Shown here: positions 1 through 7,111 of the stretch, one piece after another
Layout of the letters: each line of letters opens with the position of its first letter
Numbering within the stretch: the first letter of the stretch is position 1
Translations under genes and position numbers: made by a program
Source of the DNA: Bacillota bacterium
GTDB taxonomy: Bacteria; Bacillota; Desulfitobacteriia; Desulfitobacteriales; Desulfitobacteriaceae
Reading direction: 5' to 3'
Assembly (NCBI GenBank): GCA_023390635.1
Contig: JAEWCM010000191.1
Coordinates: 1 to 9,028 of the forward strand
Length of the DNA: 9,028 bases
Notes under the pieces: model-generated
The model's input: the letters and a program-made list of their open reading frames with translations, nothing else
Told to the model about the DNA's origin: nothing
Databases searched by the model: none

Positions 1-623
1 CTCCACACTTCCGGCTCATAACCCACGGCTTTAATCATATTGGGCAATGTGGCATATCGAATTTCGTTAAGCTCTTTTTCTACGGTAATTACTGCCGGAA
101 GTTTGCTTTCCACCACTACCCGTCCCCCATCTGTTTTTCTTTCCACTGTAACAGATGTTTGACTTAGTTCAGAAATTTTAATGGCATATGTGATTTGTGC
201 AAAACCCAGACGTTGAGCAATTCCTGGACCGGTTTGCGCTGTGTCTCCATCGATCGCTTCCTTTCCGGTGAAAATGATATCCACCGGATCGGTCTCATGA
301 ATCTTCTGAATAGCTACCGTCAGAGCATAGGCTGTAGCCAAAGAGTCTGATCCGGCAAAGGCCCGGTCAGAAAGAAGAATCGCCCGGTCAGCGCCAAGGG
401 ATATGGCCTTCTTCAAAGCCTCGTTGGCCTGAGGCGGTCCCATGCTGACGACCGTAACCTTCCCTCCGGTTTTCTCCTTCAGGCGGACGGCTTCTTCCAG
501 GCCATGGGCATCATAAGGATTGATGATGGACGGCACGCCTTCCCGCATCAAAGTATTGGTTTTTGGATCAATTCTTACTTCAGATGTGTCTGGAACTTGT
601 TTTAGACATACCACAAAATGCAC
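1..623 (-). CDS. etfB: Electron transfer flavoprotein beta subunit, partial (C-terminus beyond left edge)
   Basis: The reverse strand reads an open frame of 207 codons from a GTG start to the window edge. It begins VHFVVCLKQVPDTSEVRID, the usual opening of Etf beta subunits (family about 260 residues, so roughly 50 are missing). Further family marks are NPYDAHGLEEAVRLKE (35-50), a GADRAILLSDRAFAGSDSLATA-type stretch (77-98), DIIFTGKEAIDGDTAQTGP (115-132) and the conserved region around DGGRVVVESKLPAVIT (165-180). The GTG is chosen because a perfect AGGAGGT site (631-637) lies seven bases upstream. EtfB pairs with EtfA to carry electrons by FAD between dehydrogenases and acceptors in the cytoplasm; etfA would be expected just past the left edge. 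The DGDTAQ form of the nucleotide loop (125-130) is, from memory, typical of clostridial, often electron-bifurcating Etfs, whereas mitochondrial-type proteins have an AMP-binding variant; that subtype is inference. It lies 52 bases downstream of trxB on the same strand. Confidence 0.95.
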   Translation of the reverse strand, partial: MHFVVCLKQVPDTSEVRIDPKTNTLMREGVPSIINPYDAHGLEEAVRLKEKTGGKVTVVSMGPPQANEALKKAISLGADRAILLSDRAFAGSDSLATAYALTVAIQKIHETDPVDIIFTGKEAIDGDTAQTGPGIAQRLGFAQITYAIKISELSQTSVTVERKTDGGRVVVESKLPAVITVEKELNEIRYATLPNMIKAVGYEPEVW

Positions 624-675
624 GCTCAGTACCTCCTCGGTAAATTTATCAATCATTCCATGATTATGAATGCAA

Positions 676-1590
676 TTAATGCTGCTGACTTAAATACTTT
701 TCTGCTTCTACAGCGGCAAGAGCACCATCTCCAACTGCAGTTGCCACTTGGCGTAAAGCTGTGGTGCGAATGTCTCCGGCCGCGAAAACACCGGGCAGAT
801 TCGTGTGCATATGAGAATCGGTCTTGATATACCCCTTTTCATCCGTCTCTAATTCTCCGCCCACAAACTGTGTATTCGGCTGTGTGCCAATGTATATGAA
901 AACTCCATCCACTGAAACGTTTTCTATGGTGTCGGACTTTTTATCCTTCAGCAAAACACCGGTCACTTTTTCATCTCCGCGGATTTCCGTAGGAGCTGCA
1001 TTGAAGATAATTTCAATCTTAGGATTATTTTGTACGCGGTCAATCAGAGATTGAGAAACCCTGAATTTATCTCTTTGGTGTACTAACGTCACTTTGGAAG
1101 CAAATTTAGTAAGATAAATTCCTTCCTCCAATGCAGAATTACCCCCTCCGATGACCATCACATGCTTATCTTTGAAGAAGGCTCCGTCGCATGTAGCACA
1201 GTAACTTACTCCCCGGCCATGAAATTCTTTCTCTCCGGGAATATTCAAAAAACGAGGCTTAGATCCTGCGGCAATAATTACCGTCTTAGAGGAAAGTGTC
1301 TGTTCACTGGTTTTCAGCTCCTTGACCTCGCCTTGGAGCTTTAAGTGCTGAACTTCTTCAAAGATAAATTCAACACCGAAAGACAGGGCCTGCTGGTGGA
1401 AGAGATTCATGAGCTCGTATCCCCCGATTCCCTCAGGAAAGCCTGGATAGTTACTGATCTTTTCAGTAGCGGCCGCTTGCCCTCCGGGCATAGCTAATTC
1501 CACCACGGCAGTTTTCAAGCCACCGCGGGCTGCATATATTCCTGCTGTTAATCCTGCCGGTCCTGCGCCAACAATAAGGACATCATACAT
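676..1590 (-). CDS. trxB: Thioredoxin reductase (FAD-dependent pyridine nucleotide-disulfide oxidoreductase)
   Basis: This 304-residue protein has the normal length and order of a low-molecular-weight thioredoxin reductase. It has an N-terminal FAD-binding GAGPAG (8-13), the redox-active pair CATC (C131, C134) followed by DG, a second dinucleotide fold GGGNSA (148-153), and the C-terminal FAD contact GVFAAGDIR (267-275). It reduces oxidised thioredoxin in the cytoplasm with electrons from NAD(P)H through FAD and the cysteine pair. The motif that normally grips the NADPH 2'-phosphate, HRRxxxR, reads HQRDKFR here (171-177), so the first arginine is glutamine; cofactor preference could be relaxed, but this is inference. 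The ATG start follows AAGGGG with eight bases between. The gene leads a probable trxB-etfB unit, with a candidate extended -10 promoter about 30 bases upstream of the ATG. Confidence 0.95.
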   Translation of the reverse strand: MYDVLIVGAGPAGLTAGIYAARGGLKTAVVELAMPGGQAAATEKISNYPGFPEGIGGYELMNLFHQQALSFGVEFIFEEVQHLKLQGEVKELKTSEQTLSSKTVIIAAGSKPRFLNIPGEKEFHGRGVSYCATCDGAFFKDKHVMVIGGGNSALEEGIYLTKFASKVTLVHQRDKFRVSQSLIDRVQNNPKIEIIFNAAPTEIRGDEKVTGVLLKDKKSDTIENVSVDGVFIYIGTQPNTQFVGGELETDEKGYIKTDSHMHTNLPGVFAAGDIRTTALRQVATAVGDGALAAVEAEKYLSQQH

Positions 1591-1621
1591 GTTAACATCC
1601 CCTTAACATAAGTTATTAATT

Positions 1622-1630
1622 AGTATATCA
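1622..1630 (-). promoter_or_regulatory. Candidate extended -10 promoter for trxB
   Basis: The minus strand reads TGATATACT, which is a TGn extension plus TATACT (5 of 6 to the sigma-A -10 consensus). It would start transcription near 1615 and leave a leader of about 25 bases carrying the trxB ribosome site. No good -35 hexamer is seen 16-18 bases upstream, which fits an extended -10 promoter. The surrounding AT-rich divergent region supports the call, but it rests on sequence resemblance alone. Confidence 0.45.
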
Positions 1631-1747
1631 CAATTTTGGTCAGAAAATTTGTAATTCATTGCACATACGTCATTTAAGCTTAGATTTGCTTTAATAAACA
1701 TGTTTTTTGAATTTTTATTATTGATTTAGGAAGGTATTTAAAGAACC

Positions 1748-1776
1748 TGGGCAGAATAAAGCTTGATGTTTATAAA
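1748..1776 (+). promoter_or_regulatory. Possible promoter for the UPF0182 gene
   Basis: TGGGCA (1748-1753, 4 of 6 to TTGACA) and TATAAA (1771-1776, 5 of 6 to TATAAT) are separated by exactly 17 bases. Transcription would start near 1783, about 33 bases before the TTG start codon. The -35 is weak and the region is AT-rich, so chance is a real alternative. Confidence 0.3.
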
Positions 1777-1799
1777 TAAATCCGGAACAATTTCACTTT

Positions 1800-1806
1800 A
1801 AAGGAG
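1800..1806 (+). promoter_or_regulatory. Ribosome binding site that fixes the TTG start of the UPF0182 gene
   Basis: AAAGGAG lies nine bases before the TTG at 1816. The encoded N-terminus (MRRWIRFIIG) is basic and leads straight into the first membrane helix expected for the family, so the site supports TTG as the true start. Confidence 0.75.
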
Positions 1807-1815
1807 TAGATCGGT

Positions 1816-4554
1816 TTGCGCCGTTGGATTAGATTCATTATTGGTATAGGACTTATTTTTATTCTGCTTTATCTTTTCAGCGCTTTATATGAAGACTGGA
1901 TTTGGTTTAAAGATTTAGGGTATGAGCAGCTTTTTTGGATTCCTTTAACGAGTAAATTCTTTTTTCAGGCGATCAACGGAACCATTTTATTTATGTTTAT
2001 CGCTGCAGCCCTCTTGTCGATTCGCCATGCCATCCTTACCTTCATGAATGAGAGACTGCGCAAGCGCTTGCGCGTAGTTGAAGAATTCGAAGGATCCGTG
2101 CTTAGCCTAAGCCGTAAGCAAGTAACCATTTCGATTCTGGTTATTTCTGCCTTAGTCAGCTATTCAGCCAGCTTTATTTCCGGCTTTTCGGGGTGGCTGG
2201 AGGCTTTGATGTTTTTTAAACCCACGACATTCGGAATCACAGATCCAGTGTATTCAAATGACCTGTCTTTTTATTTTTTCCGCTTACCTTTTCTGGAAAC
2301 CGTATTTAATGCTTTTTTTACCCCTCTCTCTTTACTTACCTTCTTGACCATTGTTTTTTATATTATTACAGGGGTACTGCATTTTCATTCTTGGAAAATC
2401 TGGCGCAAGGGCGCTATTCAAGTCGCTAAAGAAGCCCGTCGCCATCTTGCTGCCTTAATCGGTATTCTTTTTGCTTTTCGCACCTTTGGCTACTTTATCG
2501 AAAGATATCAGTTGCTCTATTCCCAACACGGACATGTGGTGGGGGCAGGCTATACTGATCTTCATGCTAATTTACCGGTGCTCATCATTTTAATTGTGTT
2601 GAGTGCTTTAAGTATTGTTTTGGCCGGAATAGCTTTCTGGCGTGACGATGTCAGACTTCTGAGCATTCCTTTTGTCGGCAATATCGTATTCGCTATGGTA
2701 TTTTACGGAGCCTATCCGGCGTTGCTCCAATCCTTGGTCGTTGAGCCCAATGAATTCAATAAAGAAGCCGCCTATATCCAGCAGGAAATTGCTTTCACCC
2801 GCTACGGCTATGGCTTAAATAATATTAAGGAAGAAGATTATCCTGGAACCGCCCCCTTAACGGGCAGTGCATTGCAATCCGAATTGGATACTCTCAATAA
2901 TATTCGCTTAAATGATGTGAAGCCTATGCTTAATACTTATACGCAGAAACAAGGAATCCGCCTTTACTATCAATTCCACGATATTGACATTGACCGTTAC
3001 ACCATTGAAGGGCAGTACCGTCAGGTAATGCTTTCTCCACGGGAACTATCTGCAGAGGAACTGGAGTCTAAGGCCAAAACCTTCGTCAATCTGCGCTTCA
3101 AATACACTCACGGATACGGTGCGGCCGCTTCCTTTGCCAGTGCTGTGACCAGTGAAGGGCTGCCCAAGTTTGCTCTCAAGGATATTCCTCCTTCCACCAC
3201 TTTTTCAGAGTTGGAACTCATCGAGCCTCGTATTTATTTCGGTGAGCTGACCAATGACTGGGTCGTCGCCAATACCATCATAAAAGAATTTGATTATCCT
3301 CAAGGCACGGAAAATGCTGAAAACAGCTATAAAGGAACCACAGGAATTCAACTAACACCATTAAATAAATTCATGGTTTCCGTCCATCAGATGACAGCCC
3401 GTTTTTACCTCTCCCGAGAAATTACCGATCAAAGCAAACTTCTACTTCACCGCAATATTATAGACCGTGTCAATAAGCTGGCACCCTTTCTCAGCTATGA
3501 TGATGATCCTTATCTGGTGATTGACAACGGCCGCTTAAAATGGATTATTGATGCTTACACTACCTCGAATGCCCTGCCTTATTCTAACGCTTATCCCAAT
3601 GAAGGACTGAATTATATCCGCAATTCAGTCAAAGTGGTGGTAGACGCATACAACGGCAATGTGGATTTCTATGCAATGGATCAAACGGACCCGGTGCTTC
3701 AGACCTATGAAAAAATCTTTCCCGGCATGTTTAAGGACGGCAAGCAAATTTCGGCCAACCTGAAAAGTCATTTGCGTTATCCTGAAACTCTCTTTAATAT
3801 GCAAAGCAATATATTAAAGAATTTCCATGTCAGCAATCCGGCGGTATTTTATAACAAAGAGGATGCATGGGATATTGGTAAGGAATTGCTTGAAAGTAAG
3901 GCCCAATATGTTGAACCTTATTATACAATTATGAAACTTCCCGGTGAAAGTAAGGCCGAATTTGTGCTGATGATTCCCTTCACTCCTGCTTCAAGCACGA
4001 CGAACACCCGCAATAATATGGTGGCTTGGATGGCCGCCCGTATGGATGGCGAACACTACGGTGAATTGGTACTTTATAAATTACCTAAGAATACGGAGAT
4101 CGACGGTCCATTGCAAGTAGAATCAAAAATTGATCAGGATCCGGAGATCTCCAGGCAATTGGCTCTTTGGAACCAAAAAGGCTCAAGTGTGATCCGGGGA
4201 GATCTTTTCGTTCTGCCAATCCAAGGTTCTTTCCTTTATGTAGAACCGATTTACCTGCAATCGGACAAAAGCGGCAGCATTCCGGAGATGAAAAGAATTG
4301 TGCTGGGCTATCAGGATAAGCTGGTCATGGCCTCAACCCTGAATGAAGGACTGAGTGCCCTGTTTGGCAGCAGCGCTCCCCAGCTTACCTCTTCAGAAGA
4401 TACAAGTCAAGCCAATAATCCTTCGGAAAATTCCGAGCAAGACGGAGGCGCTGACCGGGAGACCATAGAGAGCATGCAGGAGAAAATTGATCAGTTGAAA
4501 GCCACCTTGGACGAGCTGGAAAATCAGTTGAAAGAGTTGACTCCGAATAAATAA
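1816..4554 (+). CDS. UPF0182 family (COG1615) large multi-pass membrane protein
   Basis: The 912-residue product has about seven hydrophobic helices near 5-23, 49-70, 103-124, 165-188, 209-228, 253-274 and 281-303, then a large hydrophilic part that is probably extracytoplasmic. Recognisable family blocks are TDPVYSNDLSFYFFRLP (142-158), VGAGYTDLHA (242-251), VVEPNEFNKEAAYIQ (308-322), and further on the stretches containing GELTNDWVVANT, KEFDYPQG, RVNKLAPFLSYDDDPYLVI and WIIDAYTTSNALPYS. Length and order match full-length members. The family has no settled function that I know of, so none is assigned. After the conserved body come an acidic Ser/Glu/Asn linker (about 855-880) and a predicted coiled coil (about 881-909, leucines in IDQLKATLDELENQLKEL), which may mediate self-association. 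The start is TTG with a good ribosome site. The gene is monocistronic on its strand, divergent from trxB and ended by a strong hairpin. Confidence 0.93.
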   Translation: MRRWIRFIIGIGLIFILLYLFSALYEDWIWFKDLGYEQLFWIPLTSKFFFQAINGTILFMFIAAALLSIRHAILTFMNERLRKRLRVVEEFEGSVLSLSRKQVTISILVISALVSYSASFISGFSGWLEALMFFKPTTFGITDPVYSNDLSFYFFRLPFLETVFNAFFTPLSLLTFLTIVFYIITGVLHFHSWKIWRKGAIQVAKEARRHLAALIGILFAFRTFGYFIERYQLLYSQHGHVVGAGYTDLHANLPVLIILIVLSALSIVLAGIAFWRDDVRLLSIPFVGNIVFAMVFYGAYPALLQSLVVEPNEFNKEAAYIQQEIAFTRYGYGLNNIKEEDYPGTAPLTGSALQSELDTLNNIRLNDVKPMLNTYTQKQGIRLYYQFHDIDIDRYTIEGQYRQVMLSPRELSAEELESKAKTFVNLRFKYTHGYGAAASFASAVTSEGLPKFALKDIPPSTTFSELELIEPRIYFGELTNDWVVANTIIKEFDYPQGTENAENSYKGTTGIQLTPLNKFMVSVHQMTARFYLSREITDQSKLLLHRNIIDRVNKLAPFLSYDDDPYLVIDNGRLKWIIDAYTTSNALPYSNAYPNEGLNYIRNSVKVVVDAYNGNVDFYAMDQTDPVLQTYEKIFPGMFKDGKQISANLKSHLRYPETLFNMQSNILKNFHVSNPAVFYNKEDAWDIGKELLESKAQYVEPYYTIMKLPGESKAEFVLMIPFTPASSTTNTRNNMVAWMAARMDGEHYGELVLYKLPKNTEIDGPLQVESKIDQDPEISRQLALWNQKGSSVIRGDLFVLPIQGSFLYVEPIYLQSDKSGSIPEMKRIVLGYQDKLVMASTLNEGLSALFGSSAPQLTSSEDTSQANNPSENSEQDGGADRETIESMQEKIDQLKATLDELENQLKELTPNK

Positions 4555-4563
4555 GCACGAACT

Positions 4564-4619
4564 AAAAGAAAGACTGGCGGCTTCCTAGTCCTTGGAAACC
4601 GCCAGTCTTCTCACTTTTT
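4564..4619. terminator. Bidirectional intrinsic terminator between convergent genes
   Basis: A 16-base stem (4570-4585 with 4594-4609, one C/A mismatch, core ACTGGCGG/CCGCCAGT) encloses an 8-base loop. On the plus strand it is followed by a T run at 4615-4619. On the minus strand the bases after the stem read TTCTTTT. It can therefore end both the UPF0182 transcript, 15 bases after its stop codon, and the glycosidase transcript from the other side. Confidence 0.9.
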
Positions 4620-4644
4620 CTGTTATTTGATGCTTAAACTATTT

Positions 4645-5607
4645 CTACTTTGGTACAACTACAAATGCGGTTGGTAAATAGCGCTCGCCAAACGCATTCC
4701 ATAGCTTATTAATCACCTTTCCATTATAAAACATTTCCGTTGAAGAACCACCATCCAAATTTGCAGCATTCACAGCATTATATTTCAGAAAAATATTATA
4801 TAAGTCACTCATTTTTGCCCCTAAGCTCCATAACGGTTGTCTGCTGTCTATGACTACAAAAATCACTGTACCGTCAGCCTTTTGTCCTATTGCAGTTCTC
4901 GGGGCAATTCCCCATTCTCCATCATTGAAAGTCCCTTTTTTCCCATCTTTAATTAAGGCCGGCCAAAACGAAACTGCCTCCTGGATCTTATTCTTCTCAA
5001 TATCTGATGCTGTCATTTGTCCGAGAATCATTTTGCCATCCTGATCAAAAGCAATCATATCTGTACTTTTATTGTCACCAATATTATTATGGACAATTTT
5101 CCCTTGATGCACAGTAATTCCATCAGGATATCCACCGTTACCGGCACCATCAGGATCGTAAAATCCTCCGGCATTGATCCCTGCAACTGCACCCGTATCT
5201 TTGACAAAGTCACTTACTCTTTGTCCGGTAATTCCAATTTGTTTTGTGATTGCAACTTTTACCCACTGAGGGTCTTTAATCAACATTACCTTGCCCTTAA
5301 AGCCGTTTCCTTCTATATCTTCAATCGTTATCCCGTTAGCTACTGTTGATTTCTGAATTTCCAGATTGGATATAGAATTATTTCCATTTGAGTTTTCAAC
5401 GATCTTTTTTATATTTTCTTCAGATAAAAATGCCTTAACAACCTGAGGATGCCGTGAAGTGAGGATAGATCCCACAGCTAAGCTTTTTAAGGCATCAAAA
5501 GGACCGTAAAAAACAATAAATGGAGAACAAATTAACGCAAATATCAAGTTGTATATTATAAATGCAATAATCAAAGAGTAGCGAATTTTCCGTTTAGGTT
5601 TCAACAA
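4645..5607 (-). CDS. Membrane-anchored phosphodiester glycosidase family protein (NAGPA domain)
   Basis: The 320-residue protein starts with a basic tail and one hydrophobic segment (about 9-35), acting as signal anchor or uncleaved signal peptide, so the rest should face outward. The C-terminal two thirds carry the hallmarks of the phosphodiester glycosidase (NAGPA, COG4632) fold: AGINAGGFYD (142-151), PDGITVHQGKIV (161-172), APRTAIGQ (235-242), VVIDSRQ (251-257), NLDGGSST (283-290) and a closing ERYLPTAFVVV. The conserved R237, D254, D285, G286, G287 and S289 are present, so the domain looks intact. Relatives include the enzyme that removes GlcNAc from phosphodiester-linked GlcNAc, and bacterial members are linked to envelope or exopolysaccharide glycans; the substrate here is unknown. 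The start is one of two adjacent TTG codons (5607 or 5604). The GGGGG-containing ribosome site at 5612-5617 sits 4 bases from the first and 7 from the second, so 319 residues is equally likely. It follows the propeller-like gene by 29 bases. Confidence 0.88.
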   Translation of the reverse strand: MLKPKRKIRYSLIIAFIIYNLIFALICSPFIVFYGPFDALKSLAVGSILTSRHPQVVKAFLSEENIKKIVENSNGNNSISNLEIQKSTVANGITIEDIEGNGFKGKVMLIKDPQWVKVAITKQIGITGQRVSDFVKDTGAVAGINAGGFYDPDGAGNGGYPDGITVHQGKIVHNNIGDNKSTDMIAFDQDGKMILGQMTASDIEKNKIQEAVSFWPALIKDGKKGTFNDGEWGIAPRTAIGQKADGTVIFVVIDSRQPLWSLGAKMSDLYNIFLKYNAVNAANLDGGSSTEMFYNGKVINKLWNAFGERYLPTAFVVVPK

Positions 5608-5636
5608 AGATCCCCCTATCTCCAGAATCTATGTTA

Positions 5637-6953
5637 TTACTTTTTAGTATCCAAGGGTTTCAGCTCTACATCAATCGAATCTCCCTTGTGCGTAAATTCT
5701 GCTAATTGCAGCCCATCAGGAGAAATATAGGATTCATCCCCGCTTAAAGAAATGGTTTTTTCCTGTTTGTTCTCCACTACATAAGCTGTATGAGTATCAT
5801 AAATTACGATCTGCCCCCGTTTTCCGATTAAAACTTTAGTGTCATCTGTATAGGGGATGCTTCCTTCCCAAAATGTAGAGAACTCCAACGGGTTATGGTC
5901 TTTATTTTCTTCAGCTTGTTTAATCTGCACTAAATGGCCGTTTTCAATTTCTCCGATATATAGCTTCCCTTCCCGGTCACCCAAAAGAACACTGTTTGCT
6001 CCATCCTTCACTACAACCTGTCTTTCATTATCCCACAAAGCCAGAATTTGCTGTTTGCTGCCAATTTTGCTTTCAATATACAATGTGCCATGACGGTCGG
6101 AAGCAACCATGTTGCCAATCGTTTCTCCGCTCTTGTTCAAGGTGCTCGCATCTTTCATTACGTCGATTTCTACCAATTTCATACTATTCTCAGACTCTAA
6201 ACTCAGATAGATCAAGTTGGTAAAAGTCGAAATAACTAATCCCTTGACGTTAGCACCGTCAGGAAACATATTCTCTTCCAGGGTAATATTGTAGCGATCA
6301 TCTGCCGGTGTCTCATCATCGCTCTCTGGAAATTCCAGAGTATAAAGATCGACAAGGCGTTTATTATGGTATATCGTTTGAGTCCGGGTTTCTTCTCTTG
6401 TCTCTTGTTTCTTTTCTTTTGCAGGACTGTTTGGATCTTCACTCCCAAAAGTTCCCGAACTCGTTCCAGAGTTGGAGTTAGAAGAATTAGAGGAATTAGA
6501 AGAATTGGACTCTACCGGAACTGTCACAGTAGTGGTCTTGGTCGTGACGGGAGTGGGATTCTTTTTCCCGTAAAAATAGATCAAAGTATTTCGGTCAGGC
6601 AGCCATTGATAGCCAAGCACGCCTAAGCCATCCATGTCATCTGTCGGTTGCTCTTTTTCAAATACCACTTTATTTGATTTCAGATTAAATACTTTAAGTA
6701 TTCCATTTTCCATATAGGCCAGATAATCTTTTTCATAAGAAAGTTGGACATTTTCTAAATTCGCTCCGGGAACTGTGGCTTTGAGTGTTTGAACCACCGG
6801 TGTTTCAGCTTGAATATCCGGATTCAGGACTTTATTGACCTTGTAATTAAGTGCGCTGTATAAGCCTAATTGCAATACCAGAGAAACTAAAGTCCAAACG
6901 CCTAACATCTTAATTATTTTAAAGTTTTTTTTGGAAGACTTTTTCAATTTCAC
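5637..6953 (-). CDS. Membrane-anchored extracytoplasmic protein, probable beta-propeller-like, function unknown
   Basis: I do not recognise a named family. The 438 residues open with a very basic tail (MKLKKSSKKNFK) and one hydrophobic helix (about 14-36), giving an N-in anchored protein with its body outside. The body is rich in short beta-strand units of the type LAYMENGILKVFNL (78-91), GTLYIESKIG (289-298), GKLYIGEIENG (329-339) and GQIVIYDTHTAYVV (380-393), ending in SPDGLQLAEF (411-420). That pattern resembles WD40/TolB-like propeller blades, but the fold is inference. Between LIYFYGK (124-130) and VDLYTLEF (201-208) is a low-complexity insertion of about 60 residues: Thr/Val-rich, then repeated Asn-Ser-Ser, then Lys/Glu/Arg-rich. 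The start is GTG with GAGAGG about eight bases upstream. It is first of a likely two-gene operon with the downstream glycosidase, which suggests a shared envelope role. Confidence 0.75.
   Translation of the reverse strand: MKLKKSSKKNFKIIKMLGVWTLVSLVLQLGLYSALNYKVNKVLNPDIQAETPVVQTLKATVPGANLENVQLSYEKDYLAYMENGILKVFNLKSNKVVFEKEQPTDDMDGLGVLGYQWLPDRNTLIYFYGKKNPTPVTTKTTTVTVPVESNSSNSSNSSNSNSGTSSGTFGSEDPNSPAKEKKQETREETRTQTIYHNKRLVDLYTLEFPESDDETPADDRYNITLEENMFPDGANVKGLVISTFTNLIYLSLESENSMKLVEIDVMKDASTLNKSGETIGNMVASDRHGTLYIESKIGSKQQILALWDNERQVVVKDGANSVLLGDREGKLYIGEIENGHLVQIKQAEENKDHNPLEFSTFWEGSIPYTDDTKVLIGKRGQIVIYDTHTAYVVENKQEKTISLSGDESYISPDGLQLAEFTHKGDSIDVELKPLDTKK
6468..6506 (-). repeat. Short in-frame repeat encoding an Asn/Ser tract
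   Basis: On the coding strand a nine-base unit of the form AATTCYTCT is repeated about three times and then decays, encoding NSSNSSNSSNSNS (residues 150-162 of the propeller-like protein). Because the unit is a multiple of three, slippage would change linker length without breaking the frame. Confidence 0.7.
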
Positions 6954-7020
6954 ACTGCTTACCTCTCATTGCTATTTTGTTTGCAACTTTTTTATCAAAG
7001 ACAACTCCAGGGGTATAAGG

Positions 7021-7040
7021 CTTTTGTCGAATTCGAAAAG
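7021..7040. repeat. Imperfect palindrome upstream of the propeller-like gene
   Basis: A perfect 10-base palindrome TCGAATTCGA (7027-7036) is flanked by CTTTTG on the left and AAAG on the right, so the symmetry extends outward imperfectly. It lies about 68 bases before the GTG start of the 5637-6953 gene and downstream of the terminator at 7050-7093. It could be an operator, but no known box was recognised. Confidence 0.3.
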
Positions 7041-7049
7041 ATGATTGCC

Positions 7050-7093
7050 AAAAAAACAAGCCGCTATTATACTATGGTGCGGCTTAATTTTTT
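7050..7093. terminator. Intrinsic terminator, probably bidirectional, after the small membrane protein gene
   Basis: AAGCCGC (7058-7064) pairs perfectly with GCGGCTT (7079-7085) around a 14-base AT-rich loop. On the minus strand the stem is followed by G and seven T residues (7056-7050), the classic layout for ending the gene at 7143-7691. On the plus strand the stem is followed by AA and six T residues (7088-7093), though no plus-strand gene lies upstream of it here. Confidence 0.8.
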
Positions 7094-7111
7094 ATAATCT
7101 TATCGCTAAAT

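Noticed and set aside
651..665. Perfect six-base inverted repeat AATCAT/ATGATT with a three-base loop between trxB and etfB
   Set aside because: The stem is short and AT-rich and no T run follows it on the minus strand, so it is not a credible terminator.
1468..3130. Two rare GCGGCCGC octamers, one in trxB and one in the UPF0182 gene
   Set aside because: Both fall in coding sequence where the codons (alanine-rich) explain them; no repeat structure surrounds them.
7045..7073. Plus-strand promoter match: TTGCCA, 17-base spacer, TATACT
   Set aside because: It overlaps the terminator poly-A/T tract and loop, and no plus-strand gene lies downstream. An antisense RNA into the 7143-7691 gene is possible, but the match is more likely a by-product of AT-rich terminator sequence, and the plus-strand T run at 7088-7093 would stop it.
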